A DNA stretch of 64,000 nucleotides from Deroplatys truncata (lineage: Eukaryota; Arthropoda; Insecta; Mantodea; Mantidae), in the NCBI GenBank assembly GCA_030765065.1, contig CM060978.1, positions 60,106,421 to 60,170,420 of the forward strand, in the 5' to 3' direction. How positions within the stretch are numbered: position 1 is the first letter of the stretch; each line of letters opens with the position of its first letter. A model generated the notes under the pieces. The model was not told the origin of the DNA. It ran no database searches and saw only the letters and a program-made list of their open reading frames with translations. Both the position numbers and the translations under genes were made by a program. Positions 32,937 to 43,884 of this stretch are shown here, in pieces.

Positions 32937-33118
32937 CAAACAAACTCAGGATTTGATCGCATCATTTGGTTGGGAACAATTCGACCAGTTTTCCAACAGT
33001 TAGGATTAGGTACCAAGCAATTTTCATCTGAAAAATCCCTTGATGGAAAACATTTCAACTACGATGATGTGAAACAAAAAGTGCAGAATTGGCTTTCTTC
33101 GCAGGTGGCATCATTATT

Positions 33119-34126
33119 TGAGGCAGTATTTTTAACACTTAAATCATTTCAGTCTAGTTATATAATATAAAATATAATAACAGCCCGCCTTAAAGAAATA
33201 TGTGTACAATATAATATATAAAATACAGTAACGGTTATTGTGTTCATGTTTATACTATTATATACATGTTCAATAATGTTATGTGAATGCATTACGTAAT
33301 TTAATAATTGGAGATGTAGGAGATGTGAGAATAACAGGTCAAAAATGCTAACAATGAGGTAACGTTGATGCAATAATGAATTAGAAAGTTTAATAATGCT
33401 ACTAGTCATTCTTGGAAACAATAACGTAATAGTTTTAAAACAGTTTATAAATAGACAATCAACAACCAGAAAAAAGCTTAAGTTAAATAAAAGTATTCTA
33501 TTGGATTAGGATTAGCCAATCAGAAACTTAAATAGAGCAAATTGTACAAATTCAGAAGTCAGTTACTAGCAGACAGCGTTCCTAACCGAACGCGAGACGC
33601 GTCCTCGAGAAGTTTAATACGTACTCAGTGTGGGACAAAAATAGTTTACGTGTTAAAAACTGCAAATAATGAATAAATAATCTGACAGCTCTCTATATCA
33701 GTGAAGTGTTGTTTTAATAGTGTCCAGAATTAATAAAACAAGTGAAGTAAAAATTATAATCCGTGTAAGTCTACATTCATAGCCGCACCACTCCCTGCAA
33801 AGAAATTCATGTCTCTAACAATAATACTGATGCAGCCGAGGCAAACATAAATATATAATATTTAAAGAAGCATTCAAAATACAAAGTTGATTCTTAAACT
33901 TGGGGCAAAGGCCACCGGAAAGTAAATTTGGAGCGAAGACTACAAAAAGCTTAGTATATCTTACGTGGTTGCAACTACTTCAAGTTCGGCTCACCAACAG
34001 TCGAAATATAACTCCTCCTTCAATACAACTACTTCAGATTGGCTTACCACACGTGAAGTAAGAACAAGTTTCTCAAATTGACGCCCAAAGCGTGGTGCAA
34101 ATAACGTAACAATAATTAGTTTCTCA
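33119..34126 (+). mobile_element. Solo LTR, family A, copy 4 (1,008 bp)
   Basis: Borders TGAGGCAGTATTTTTAACAC and ...TTAGTTTCTCA. Flanks TATT (33115-33118) and TCTT (34127-34130) are a 4-bp duplication with one change. The uninterrupted mariner copy 1 reads CATTCTTTGACG at this spot, so the empty site is TCTT. One U3 unit. No internal region. Confidence 0.92.
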
Positions 34127-34309
34127 TCTTTGACGAAGGCTTACAAAAGGCGATTTTCTGTTACAAGTGGTTGAATAACGACGGGACTACGTGGAGAAGT
34201 AGTGTAAGATGTAAGTTAATAAATATAATAAAGTATTTGGAAAATAATGTTCTGTTATTTTTTAAAAAATTATCGGTACTTACTTTAAAATCACGCCTCG
34301 TAAATTGGG

Positions 34310-34880
34310 TGGATTTTTGGTCTCTTATTATTTGTGTATCTAGTTGTGTTCCGGCTACGTAGTTGCTGTTTGGTTGTGCAAGATCTCCTGGCAGGGAGTG
34401 TATCGGAAAGGAATCTGGAAGGATATATTGAAGAGATCTGCTTTAAGAATGTATTTCCTAACTAAACGTAATTGCCTGCAAAGTATAACAGTACGAGCTT
34501 CTTAACTTTGCCTCGCCGAACCTGTCTGCGTATATTAAAGAGTACTTCACGTAGTTAATATTCCCGTAACTAAATATTTTGAGAGATTTATACTGCAAAT
34601 ATAAACTTAGTAACTCGCGTACTTATACACTTTACGTCAACTAATACGACGTATACACGGTGGAGTGGAGTAAACTATGGAATTGGGGATCGCTGAGAAT
34701 ATATACATTTCCGTCTGAAGTCGCATAAGCATTGAAACTAGATTATGATTGGCTAATCCCTGGCGCTATGAATAATTTCCTATTTCAGTGTCCAGTCAAC
34801 ATAAATGTAACACCTTGCTTAGGTTGAGAACCACGCCATTACTTTCTATTTTCTAAAAATCTATCAAGTAACCCCCAACG
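34310..34880. other. Unassigned stretch
   Basis: No shared repeat and no motif. Short frames only. Confidence 0.4.
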
Positions 34881-34883
34881 CGA

Positions 34884-35005
34884 CCGATCGGCTTAGCTCA
34901 GGCGTAGACATCTGTGGTCCGCATTCCGGGGGTCTCGGGTTCGATTACCGACGACTGAAAATCTTCGTCGTGTCCTTAAATACAAACCTTGGCACTTACC
35001 CCCAC
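34884..35005 (+). repeat. tRNA-derived SINE head (delta-like)
   Basis: CGGCTTAGCTCAGGCGTAG (A-box) and GGGTCTCGGGTTCGATTACC (B-box) at tRNA-like spacing, then 'tcttcgtcgtgtcctta', similar to the 16915 SINE. It is not a tRNA gene: no cloverleaf acceptor pairing is visible and a SINE body follows. Confidence 0.6.
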
Positions 35006-35014
35006 ATATATACG

Positions 35015-35160
35015 CAAACACACTTTTTGTAAAATGCTTTTTTGAATTCAGATACCTCAAAACGTTTATTTCCAGTGAGATCTGTGTTCTCTCTGTTCCC
35101 ATTTTGGGTGAAATGCAATACTTGCTTTAGTTACCTACTATAACAAGTAGTAGAGAAGTT
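35015..35160 (+). repeat. Family C 3'-end fragment, plus
   Basis: 'aaatgcttttttgaattcagatacctcaaaacg', 'cagtgagatctgtg' and the terminal 'acaagtagtagagaagtt'. Confidence 0.65.
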
Positions 35161-35164
35161 AAAA

Positions 35165-35740
35165 AGGTATGTCGTGTGATGTGTGTCCAAATTGGATGTA
35201 AACTGGTTCATTCCCTCGGAACACAATGATATTTTTCTTCCATAAGGTCTCCACATTTATCTAACCAACTCACACTAGTTTCCGACAAGCCCCTATCACA
35301 TGTCACTATGACTGGTTTGAAACAAAACCCAAGAAATAAGCATTAACTAATTAGTGACATCATACTCGATGTAAAACGAAGAAGGTGTCAGAAATAAGCT
35401 CTTAGTGAATTCTACTCTGATTCGCGTAAATAAGTAGAGATGGCTAGTCCAGGCTACGTGATTAGGATTCGAGCTGATAAAATAACGTTATGAACTCACT
35501 TTTTAGGAATTTGACTACCGTTTCAGCTCCTCCCCTCCCCCCAATGTACCTACAACGATATATCTAATGAAACTGTTTCCTCTAAATATTAGAAAAGAAA
35601 GAGTACCCCAACATCTTATCAAATTACTACAAAATATGCATAAAGAAACTAAAATAAGGATTAGATTGTAAATAGACGATTTTCAAAGAAATTATACTTA
35701 ATAATGGCTTAAGACATAAGTGCAGTTTGTTCCCGCATAT
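35165..35740. other. Unassigned stretch
   Basis: No shared repeat and no protein motif. A C-run at 35527-35542 is the only feature noted. Confidence 0.4.
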
Positions 35741-35742
35741 AC

Positions 35743-36333
35743 ATTGTGGCTCATTAGTTCAGATTGTACAGTATTTCCAAAACTAAGCTTTGTAGAAAGA
35801 AATGTCTTTAATAAAAGTTGCTTGATATTATGGGGGGACAGTACATTTCAATGTCTTATTTTGCTTGAAGTACGCTGTGATGGTCATTTTAGGGTCAATT
35901 TAAGATATTTAATGAGCGCCTACATGTTGTTTGTTGTTTTCTCATTAAAATGGTTTATAATAAGGAAACAAAATAAAAAATGTTGCTTCCCAATTACGAA
36001 ACGTAACTTGACCCTCAATGACCAACCATTCATTGCGCACTTCGTACATAGACATTCAGAATTTTCGTTGCTATTTACGTTGCTGTAAGAACAATTGCAA
36101 TGTGCTTTATACAAATATTTTTTTTAGTAGAAGTCAGAAATCACATAAAATAGGTATGTTCCCACTTAAAAAAATTAAATTTACCCTAAAATAACCATCA
36201 AAATGTCCTCCAAACAAAGCACGACCGATGGCATTTAATTTTCCTCATAATATCAAGCAACGATATTCAAGAAATTTCTTTTTACAACGCTTACTTTTGG
36301 AGATATTGTACAATTTTAACTTAAATGGTCCCT
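35743..36333. mobile_element. Fold-back element, family E, copy 2 (~590 bp)
   Basis: Left arm 'attagttcagattgtacag...ccaaaactaagctttgtag' pairs with the inverted right arm GGGACCATTTAAGTTAAAA...'ccaaaagtaagcgttgta' over about 180 bp, including 'gatggtcattttagggtcaattt' versus its inverted 'gatggttattttagggtaaattt'. The unpaired centre is about 230 bp with an open frame of no known family. It is the longer relative of 20060-20379. Confidence 0.7.
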
Positions 36334-36339
36334 TTAAAA

Positions 36340-36780
36340 ATCTTAAGAAAATAAATGTGAAAATACCACAAAATAAATAGGCATAATACAACGAGTATGC
36401 TACTCAAGGCTGCCGACATTATAGTAATTCGATAAACATAAAATAACTTGCAGAAAAATAGTTTTGAATTAGGAAATGAGATAGCAAAATATGCACTCCA
36501 GATATCATTTAATAAATTAAAAATAATGGCCTTTAATGGAACGCAACTTCTAAAATCCAAAATAGTAATAACATAGTGCTAGAAAAAGTAGAAAATATTT
36601 AATTATTTAAGATATAATATAATTTATTTAGATAATTAAGATTTAAATAACAAAAATAAATAAATTTCAAGATACTTGTGGAATATTAGTAAAAACATTA
36701 AAAAGAAGAACAAGAAAAGAAACTAGCTTAAAATGTTATAAGAGTAGTGATTGCAAGCCTAATGTATAGTTGAGAAATTG
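36340..36780. other. Unassigned, very AT-rich stretch
   Basis: More than three-quarters A+T by eye. A 79-codon minus frame (36321-36560) is hydrophobic but unsupported. Confidence 0.4.
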
Positions 36781-36784
36781 ACTA

Positions 36785-37660
36785 TATGGAAAAAATCTGA
36801 TGTGTTACACTCACATGACTTTCTCTACTCTTGTAAAACTATTCTTACAAACGCTTATTCTCCATGTGCTTCATGTTAATCGAGATATCGAGATGCTAAT
36901 CTTATTGCCAATTTTCATACAGTTGCAAGGGAATTGGTAGACTTTAAGCGATTGTCAAATATTGTAAGAGCTGGTTGCTATGTGGAGTATTCCATACTCT
37001 TTGTATGTCCAAGACATAAAAAAATGAATAACGAATTTGAGAAAAAGTATACTATTGGAAAATTTAAGGGAATAACAAGCAATTTCTCGAAAACGATTCA
37101 CTCAAACAACAAAAAATGTATATGACATAAATTATGTATTTTAACGCGATCTACATTTTTTGTGTAGTAAAATTTTGTCTATCTCTTATGGTTTACCAGT
37201 TATGCAAAAGTCGTTCACAATGAAGAATTCTTTTGAAGACATTCCCAGAAAATTCGATATATAAATTTCATTTATCATGAAAAATCTTAAACATATGATA
37301 TTTTAATCAAAATCGTTAGAGCCATTTTTTAGAAAATTAAAATTTTCGAAAAAATGTTCCATGTAAAGGGTAGTCTTGGGTGGGGGGGATTTTCTTCAAA
37401 ATCATCGTGTCGCATCTCTGGAAGATACTAAGCCTAAATACCAAGTTTGGTGTTTATCCGATTGTTCGTTTCTGAGTTATGCCGTTCACAGACATACAGA
37501 CACACACACGGACATGTTTCCAAAAATGCTTCTTTTGGATTCAGGGGGTCTCAAAACATGTATTTCCGGTGAAATCTCGTTATCAAATTTTTGGGTGGAA
37601 TACAATACTTCCTCTACTTACTCTAGAGTAAGTAGTAGAGTAAGCAAAAAAAAAATGGGG
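36785..37660 (+). repeat. Family C repeat, full unit, plus
   Basis: Starts TCTGATGTGTTACACTCAC and ACTTTCTCTACTCTTGTA. It passes 'agcgattgtcaaatattgtaag', 'ggagtattccatactctttg', 'cgaaaacgattcactc', 'atctcttatggtttaccag' and the CA block at 37500, and ends 'ctctagagtaagtagtagag'. A good reference copy of the 'gttcactc' subtype. Confidence 0.88.
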
Positions 37661-37739
37661 TAAAATAAATTGGACGCAAATGAGATATCTCAGAGCTATT
37701 AACAGGGTGTACAATAATGGATAAAAATAAAAAAATGAA

Positions 37740-37930
37740 ACAATCAGAGAAGAATTAGGTAGTAGTTCTATAAATAGTAAGATAAATCAATATAGAGAAA
37801 GATGAAGAGAACCTTTGCAGAGGATGAACAAATCCCGATATTCCAAAATGAACATACGAGTATCAACCATATGGGAAAGGAGAAATTGGAAGACCGATGA
37901 GTAATGTAATGAGACATGAGGCTGGAACAG
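37740..37930 (+). pseudogene. LINE 3'-end coding fragment
   Basis: Frames read SSSINSKINQYRE, then FAEDEQIPIFQNE, then in another frame YEYQPYGKGEIGRP. The order '...I..Y...W..H..RM...RIP...EYxPxGxxxxGRP' is the extreme C-terminus of many insect LINE ORF2 proteins. Short and frameshifted. Confidence 0.5.
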
Positions 37931-38059
37931 GAGATCTCTCATAATCCATCAAGCATCTTGAAGTATTTATCTCTACTAACAAGATGTAGAGAGAAAAATG
38001 GACTTTTGTAGTGGAGTGGAGTTTGTGGTGTAGTCATGTAGATGTAATACAACGTTTTG

Positions 38060-38770
38060 GTTTTTTTCTCTACTATGTATAGTAAGTAGGAAAAGTGTTG
38101 TATTCCAACCAAAAATTCGATATCGAGATTTCACCGGAAATACATGTTTTGAGGTGCTCTGAATCCAAATAATGGATTTTTGCAAACATATCCGTGTGTG
38201 CGTCTGTGAACAACTCAAAAACGAAACATCCAATTAAATACCAAACTTGGTATTTGAGTTCAGTATCACGAAGATCTTCAAGAAAATCCTCCCCACCCAA
38301 GAGTACCTTTACATGAAGGATTTTCCGAAAATTATTTTCTCAAAAACGGCTCTAACGATTTTGATTAAAAAGAATCATATTTCTAAGATATTTTATGTCA
38401 AATGAAATATATCTTGAATTTTCTGGGAATGTTCCCAAAAGCCCTCTTCATTCTGAATGACTTTCGCATAACTGATAAATCCTAAGAGATTTTACTACAT
38501 AAAAATGTAGATCTGATTAAAACACATAAATTATGGCATATACATTTTTTTTGTCGAGTGAACCACTTCCGAGATATTCCTTATTTGTTTGAAATAACTT
38601 TTGTCACATGATAATTCGTTATTCGTACTGGACATGCAAAGAGAATGAAATGCGCCACATAGCAACCATCTCTTAAAAGATTTGACTATCGCTTAAATAC
38701 TACCATATTCCCCATATTAACATTAAGATAGTTTCTGCATATGTTATCTTATTAACTGAAGTAGATGGCG
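38060..38770 (-). repeat. Family C repeat, minus
   Basis: Begins with the inverted 3' end 'tctctactatgtatagtaagtagg' and runs through 'ggtatttgagttcagtatc' to 'gaagtagatggcgaataaatg'. It is followed directly by the plus unit at 38785, so the two units are joined at their 5' ends, head to head. Confidence 0.85.
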
Positions 38771-39627
38771 AATAAATGTTTGTAAAAAAATCTGATGTGT
38801 TACACTCACATGGCTTTCTCTACTTTTGTGCAAACTATTTTTACAAACGCTTATTCTCCATATGCTTATGTTAATTGAGATGTTAATCTTATTGCTAATT
38901 TTCTTGTAGATGCAAGGGGAATTGGTAGGCTTTAAGCGATAGTCAAATATTTTAAGAGCTGGTTGCTATGCGGCGCATTACATTCTCTTTGCATGTGCAG
39001 GTCGTAAAAGTGAATAACGAATTTCCATTTGAGAAAAAGTATTGGAAAATTTAAGGGGATAACAAGCAATATCTCGAAAATGATTCACTCAGCAACAAAA
39101 ATGTATATGACATAAATTGTGTATTTTAACGGGATATACATTTTTTGTGTAGTAAAATTTTGTCTATCTCTTATGGTTTACCAGTTATGCAAAAGTCGTT
39201 CACAATAAAGAGTACTTTTGGAGACATTCCCAGAAAATTCAAGATACAAATTTCATTTGTCATGAAAATATCTTAAACATATGATATTTTAATCAAAAGC
39301 GTTAGAGCTATTTTTGAGAAAATTAAAATTTTCAAAAAATGTTCCGTGTAAAGGGTAATTTGGGGTGGGGGTTTCTTAAGAACCTTTGTGTCGCATCTCT
39401 GGAAGATAGTGAACCTAAATACCAAGTTTGGTGTTTATCCGACTGTTCGTTTCTGAGTTATGCTGTTCACAGACACACGTACACACAGACACACAGGCAC
39501 ACACGGAAATGTTTCCAAAAATGCTTTTTTTGGATTCAGGGGACCTTAAAACGTATATTTACGGTGAAATCTTGGTATCGAATTTTTGGGTGGAATACAA
39601 TACTTCCCCTACTTACTATACGTAGTA

Positions 39628-40204
39628 ATGGGGTAGGGAAAAATATATAGACATAGTAAATAAAGAAGAGAGAGAATCTATTGCATGGGTAAGAACCGGA
39701 GCATGGAGGCTAAGAGGGTTCAGTCGGGGTATTCCTCAGAACCAATGTCCGATGTGTGGTGGTAATGAAGACATTGAACACATAGTAATTAATTGCCAAG
39801 GAACAGAAAATTGGAGAAAAGAATTTTTTAATAAGAAGTGGTTGAAGGGGTATAGAAATACGCTTATGATGAAATGATTTGCAAGGACGCTAGAACAAGT
39901 TGGACAGTTTTTGTGTAAAGTAAAAAATAAATGGCTTTAGACAGTGGATAGAGAAAAGTAAGAGGTAGTGTATCTTACTTTAAATGGAAAACTAGTGAAT
40001 GTGTGATGGTAAAGTAATCAATAAGTGAAAGTTGAAAAACAACTGGAATTGGGACATGAAAAACTGAAAAAAAAGATAATTTATTGAAGAGAAATTGTAA
40101 AATGTAAATAAACTGTAGTGATTGTATACTGAATGTGTGGCCAGGGTCAAAGAGCAGTAGACGATCAAATTGTAAAACTCCTAGCACAATAAATGATAAA
40201 TGAT
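39628..40204 (+). mobile_element. 5'-truncated LINE with 13-bp target duplication
   Basis: ACTATACGTAGTA flanks the insertion at 39615-39627 and 40205-40217. The 3' tail is ATAAATGATAAATGAT, an ATAAATG-type simple repeat. Only the last part of the coding region and the 3' untranslated region are present. This is a textbook product of target-primed reverse transcription. Confidence 0.92.
39640..39962 (+). pseudogene. LINE ORF2 C-terminus with CCHC motif
   Basis: The frame reads RTGAWRLRGFSRGIPQNQCP, then MCGGNEDIEHIVINC. This gives C-x2-C-x8-H-x4-C, the C-terminal zinc motif after the reverse transcriptase/RNase H of many insect LINEs. It continues as KKWLKGYRNTLMMK and a stop (TGA near 39875), then further residues to the end. 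Truncated at the 5' side. Confidence 0.8.
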
Positions 40205-40264
40205 ACTATACGTAGTAGAGAAAGTAATAGTTGTACAACAGTAGAGAAAGTCATGTGAGCGAAA

Positions 40265-40650
40265 ACACAACATTTTTGCTTTACTTTTGTTTTCTTTCTA
40301 TCGCAGTAATGTATTATCATGGATAAATATTTGAATGTTGTATTCGCATGATGTAACTAAGCATATAATGCTTAATTTTAAAGCATTTCTAGATAAAATA
40401 TACCTGTGGCCCAGAAGTCACTTGACAAATAGCAACACTATGGAATGCTACCAAACCACTTTACCCCAAATCGCAACTCTTTACTACAAATAAACACATT
40501 TTCCCCTTTTAACTTTCCCCTTGTGTAAAAGATTTTGTTTTGCTGCATAAAACATAGATTAAAAATGTCCTTCCATAATCTCCCCATCAAGACTTCATAG
40601 ACCTTTTAGAGTCTAATTAATTACAGTAACTGTTATTTGATAACAAACAA
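40265..40650. other. Unassigned stretch
   Basis: No shared repeat or coding motif. Probably the flank of the transposase relic to its right. Confidence 0.35.
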
Positions 40651-40654
40651 TGAA

Positions 40655-41245
40655 ACTAACGCAGATCTTCAAAGTGCTGCCCGTTAACCTGAAGACATTG
40701 CCTCACTCGATCCTGCAGTTCACCAATCACAGTTAAACATGTCGTCGGTGAATTACGATTAATGACTTCCTTGATCCGTTCTTGTAGGTCTTCCAGAGAT
40801 GTTGGTTGAGTTTCAAAAACCTGTTGTTTCACATATTCTCAGAAAAAGAAATCTAGCAGTGTCAGATCAGGTGAGCGGGCAGGCCAATGGCATAGACCAC
40901 CCCGTCCAATCCAGACGACCAAACAAGCCGTCCAGTCTTCGTCGAATCCTTATGGCATAGTGAGCAGAAGCTCCGTCCTGCTGAAAGCGCTATCTCTGCC
41001 GCCTGTCCAGTGACATGTCATCTAGGAAATCCAATACAATAGAATCTAACTTTTCAATAGCTCACATTACCTTCAAACAAATATGGGCCCACTACTATAT
41101 CACCTAAAAGACCACACCACACCACACCATAACTCTAGGAGCATCAGGGTCATTAGTCGCACGCATTCAAGCTGTATTTTTACAGACGAGTAAACCGCAT
41201 TTTGAATATGGGCATGACCTGTCCAGGTAGAATAATCACTCATCA
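40655..41245 (-). pseudogene. Tc/mariner-superfamily transposase relic
   Basis: Minus-strand frames give STWTGHAHIQNAVYSS, then a GDIVVGPYLFEGNV-like block, then RFQQDGASAHYAIRIRRRLD, then ARSPDLTLLDFFF followed by a stop (TGA for the usual TGG), then EYVKQQVFETQPTSLEDLQE. The QQDGAxAHYA and ARSPDLTxLDFFLWxYVK blocks are the second and third catalytic motifs of the insect transposases that often carry a DUF4817-type HTH. Several frame changes and at least one stop. The N-terminus is not found next to it. Confidence 0.82.
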
Positions 41246-41414
41246 CTATGGCCCGGATTTTTAGGTGGAATAAATCTTCATTTTAGGTTTTCTTGTATGC
41301 TTAAAATAAGTTTTTCAGGTTTTTCTGGATTAAAATATTTTTTTTTATGTTTTGCTTCGTGGATCAATACAGGCATCCATAATTTTGCTTTTATGGTACT
41401 TATTTGTGAGATTT

Positions 41415-43330
41415 ATTTTTTAGCATGACAGTAGATACATGCATTCCCAAATTTTCTGGCATAAACTATTTCCTATTATCACGTAACACATTCTTTATGA
41501 AGAAAAGGTTCCTTCAATGGAACATGACATCATTGGAGCGTAGAACATAGATGCCAGTGGAGCAGGTTCTAGAGGTAGTTTTCCTGTGTACTTTTCTTCC
41601 TGCAATACTGAATTTATGATTTTCATGTCTTCAAAACCAGGATTTCGTTGAATCTACTGCAACTTCGAAGAAGATGCAACTCCCACTGGTCCAGGTATTT
41701 CTTTACTGAAAAGATTGTCAATGATATCTAGAACATCTTTCAGTGGAAAAGTTGTACTTTCCAACCGGAGAATAACTTCTGGTGTAAAACAAAAATGTTA
41801 ATATACACAAGGGAAGCGGCAAGAGTGACTTCTTAGCTTGGCATGAGACACGAGACAGTATTTTAAAACCTGAATAATTTCAATTGTATTTTATAATAAC
41901 TAAAATTCAATAACAGCCCGCCTCGAAACAATATGTATGTAATAATTATTTAAATTGTATGTAACAGTCATTGCAAATGCTTATTTTTATTGTAAACATG
42001 TTTTAATAATGTTATGTGAATACATTACATACTCTAATAATGCAAGAACTGTGAGAATAATAAGTTTTAAGTTGGTAACAATGAGGCAATAATGAGTTAA
42101 AGAGTTTGAATGTTACTAGTCATGATTAGAGCAACGATAATGTAAATTCAGTAACAGTTCAAAATTAGCCAATTAGCAGCAAAGAAAAACTTTAAGTAAA
42201 ATGCACATATTCCATTGGACTAGAATTAGTTAATCAGAGACTTGAAATACCGAAGCTTACGGGTTTAACGTTTGAAAACATTTCAGTTGCTGGCAAACCT
42301 TGGTAGTGACCAGATGGAAGATGTGTTCTCTACAGAAATATTACGTGTGAATCGTAAAATATGTCTACGCGCTAGCTAAGAGAAAGTATTAAATAATCTC
42401 ACAGCTCTTAAAAAGCGTAGTGCTTTATTAAAATGTACAAGGATTAATAAAAGAAGTGAATTTAAAAACCTAGATTCTGTGTATGTCTACAATTATTGTC
42501 GTACCGCACCCTGCCTAATATATACATGACTCTACAAACATTACTGACGCAGCCGAGGCAAATTCAAACATAAATAATATATAGAAGCAGTTTTAATAAC
42601 AAAGTTAAATATTATAGTGTAAAACTTGGAGTGTAACAACAAAATTACATCTTAAAATCAGCTTCTCATACGTAGCAGCATATTGCGTAACAATAGTAAC
42701 CATTACGTAATCAACAACTTCAAACTGACGCCCAAAGCGTGTTGCAAACTTCTTAAACAAAGTAAACTCCAAGAACAATACTTCAAGTTAGCTTCCCGAG
42801 CGTGAAGCTAAATAATTTTACGTAAAACTCTTACGTAACATAATACGACCTTTCTTCAGGTTGGCTCCCATAAGTGGGGCAGTTAAATTGGACAACAATT
42901 CAACGTAAATAACTACTTCAGGCAATGCAGGAAGCTTCCGTTTCATCCAATTCATTGACGAATTTTTAACGTCTTTTAAGTGCTCAGAATAGTAAATGGC
43001 AGCAGACAGCCAAGTTCCCCAGCGGGATTAAGTATCGGCTCAGGTGGAATAGGGGTTGCTGGTACTTTCTCTTTGAACAATTGTATACGTTTTGGGGCTT
43101 TTAAGAAAACCTTCTTGACCAAAGATATCAGGCTGTTCACGTCATCGAAGTGGCTTCTAACCTCCTTCGCAAGGCGGCGCAGCCGTGGGCCAAGCATGTA
43201 ACATATAGCATGGTTGGGTGGAAGGGCTGTAGAACCCCCCCCCCCTCCCCCGGCATTCAACATGTAGGCAGCATTGTCTGTCACTAACAAAAGTAACGTG
43301 TGGATATGCAGCAATCCACTCTTTCAATAA
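41415..43330 (-). pseudogene. hAT transposase relic, split by LTR A
   Basis: On the minus strand the upstream part gives LLLVTDNAAYM, then VTCLAHG..RLAKEVRSHFD, then SLVKKVFLKAPKRIQLFKEK, then PPEPIL, then after a frame change SRWGTWLSAAIYYSEHLKDV. This is the DUF659/RNase H-like order of a hAT family. After the LTR (41851-42920) the C-terminal dimerisation part follows: VILRLESTTFPLKDVLDIID, GVASSSKLQ, FYAPMMSCSIEGTFSS, then VLRDNRK and a stop. A C/G run at 43235-43251 lies at a frame break. Clearly dead. Confidence 0.82.
41851..42920 (+). mobile_element. Solo LTR, family A, copy 8, diverged (1,070 bp)
   Basis: Start CGAGACAGTATTTTAAAACC (TG changed to CG) and end ...AATAACTACTTCA. Flanks GACA (41847-41850) and GGCA (42921-42924) fit a 4-bp duplication with one change. 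Hallmark blocks: 'caataacagcccgcct', 'gttatgtgaatacattac', 'actgacgcagccgaggcaa'. The most diverged A copy. It interrupts a hAT gene. Confidence 0.85.
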
Positions 43331-43339
43331 ATGTGATTT

Positions 43340-43880
43340 AGGTATTGTTTCACTATACAACAAATACATTAGAAAACGATGGTGAACGACTGGAGGCCAT
43401 CCCGTTACGCAGGTTACGCTCCTCCTGTCCTTCTATCAGCTGCATCCACCCCGCATGTGCAGCGTTTAAATGTAGTAACTTGAACTATCTACTGGCTATA
43501 AGTGGTGGAAATAATTTTACAATGAGTTTCAATCCACAAATAACATTCTTCATTTCGAAAAAGGAAAAACAGCTGTTTAGATTGTTTTAGGTGTCAACCC
43601 CTCATTTAGATTTTTTTAGGTGTAATGAAATTCGCATATTCTGCTACAGCAAGCGTGAAACAAATATACGAGATATCTTGAAATGTGTTAATTAAATAGC
43701 TAGGAAAAATGTAGGTTAAGACCTAAAAATCCGGGCCCTACTCATTACTAAAAACAATGCGTTTTAGAAGATCATGTTGATTATGCATTTAATCGGTGAT
43801 CCAATTGCTAAATTGTGTAGAGAATCATTCTCTTGCATTATAAAGACATGTTGGAATTAGTACGGATGAAAGTGTGAAGC
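43340..43880. other. Unassigned stretch, probably upstream hAT sequence
   Basis: Adjoins the hAT relic on its 5' side. No motif strong enough to call. 43380-43460 is richer in G+C. Confidence 0.35.
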
Positions 43881-43884
43881 TTTT

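Larger units (their letters stand above)
32538..34240 (+). pseudogene. Mariner transposase relic, twice interrupted
   Basis: The start MFKIMERSADWEKRSVIRFF is followed by LCEVYGETVMHDNARPHTAK, where the N-terminal part joins the catalytic HDNARPH directly. The SINE interrupts at PHTAK. Coding-like sequence resumes as DLIASFGWEQF-type residues, with IRPVFQQLGLGTKQFSSEKS in the local frame, and NYDDVKQKVQNWLSSQVAS, until LTR A interrupts. The end (TLTKAYKRRFSVTSG-like) follows after 34130. Multiple breaks; not functional. Confidence 0.8.
32402..34300 (+). mobile_element. Mariner deletion derivative, copy 2, with SINE and LTR insertions
   Basis: Right end ...TTACTTTAAAATCACGCCTCG and left end CTCGTGTTTTTAAAGTAAG, flanked by TA at 32400-32401 and 34301-34302. 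After subtraction of the SINE (32700-32936) and LTR A (33119-34126) with their duplications, about 650 bp remain, the size of copy 1. The internal deletion junction is the same as in copy 1. Confidence 0.87.
38785..40235 (+). repeat. Family C repeat, full unit, plus, with a LINE in its 3' end
   Basis: Starts AAATCTGATGTGTTACAC and is full length to 'acttactatacgtagta', where a LINE fragment is inserted. The terminal 'actatacgtagtagagaaagtaa' is repeated after it. An inverted C 5'-end scrap follows at 40235-40265. Confidence 0.88.

Noticed and set aside
34884-34960. tRNA gene (also considered at 51270, 59800 and 16960)
   Set aside because: A- and B-boxes are present but acceptor stems do not pair and shared SINE bodies follow; these are SINE heads.
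36785-37660. Family C as a Helitron
   Set aside because: The 5' TC after A fits, but no CTRR end with a preceding stable hairpin and following T is seen, and no Rep/helicase sequence is in the window. Left unassigned.
42976-43314. 112-codon minus frame as an intact host gene
   Set aside because: It is the hAT transposase relic in a shifted frame; the glycine run reflects the C/G tract at 43235-43251.
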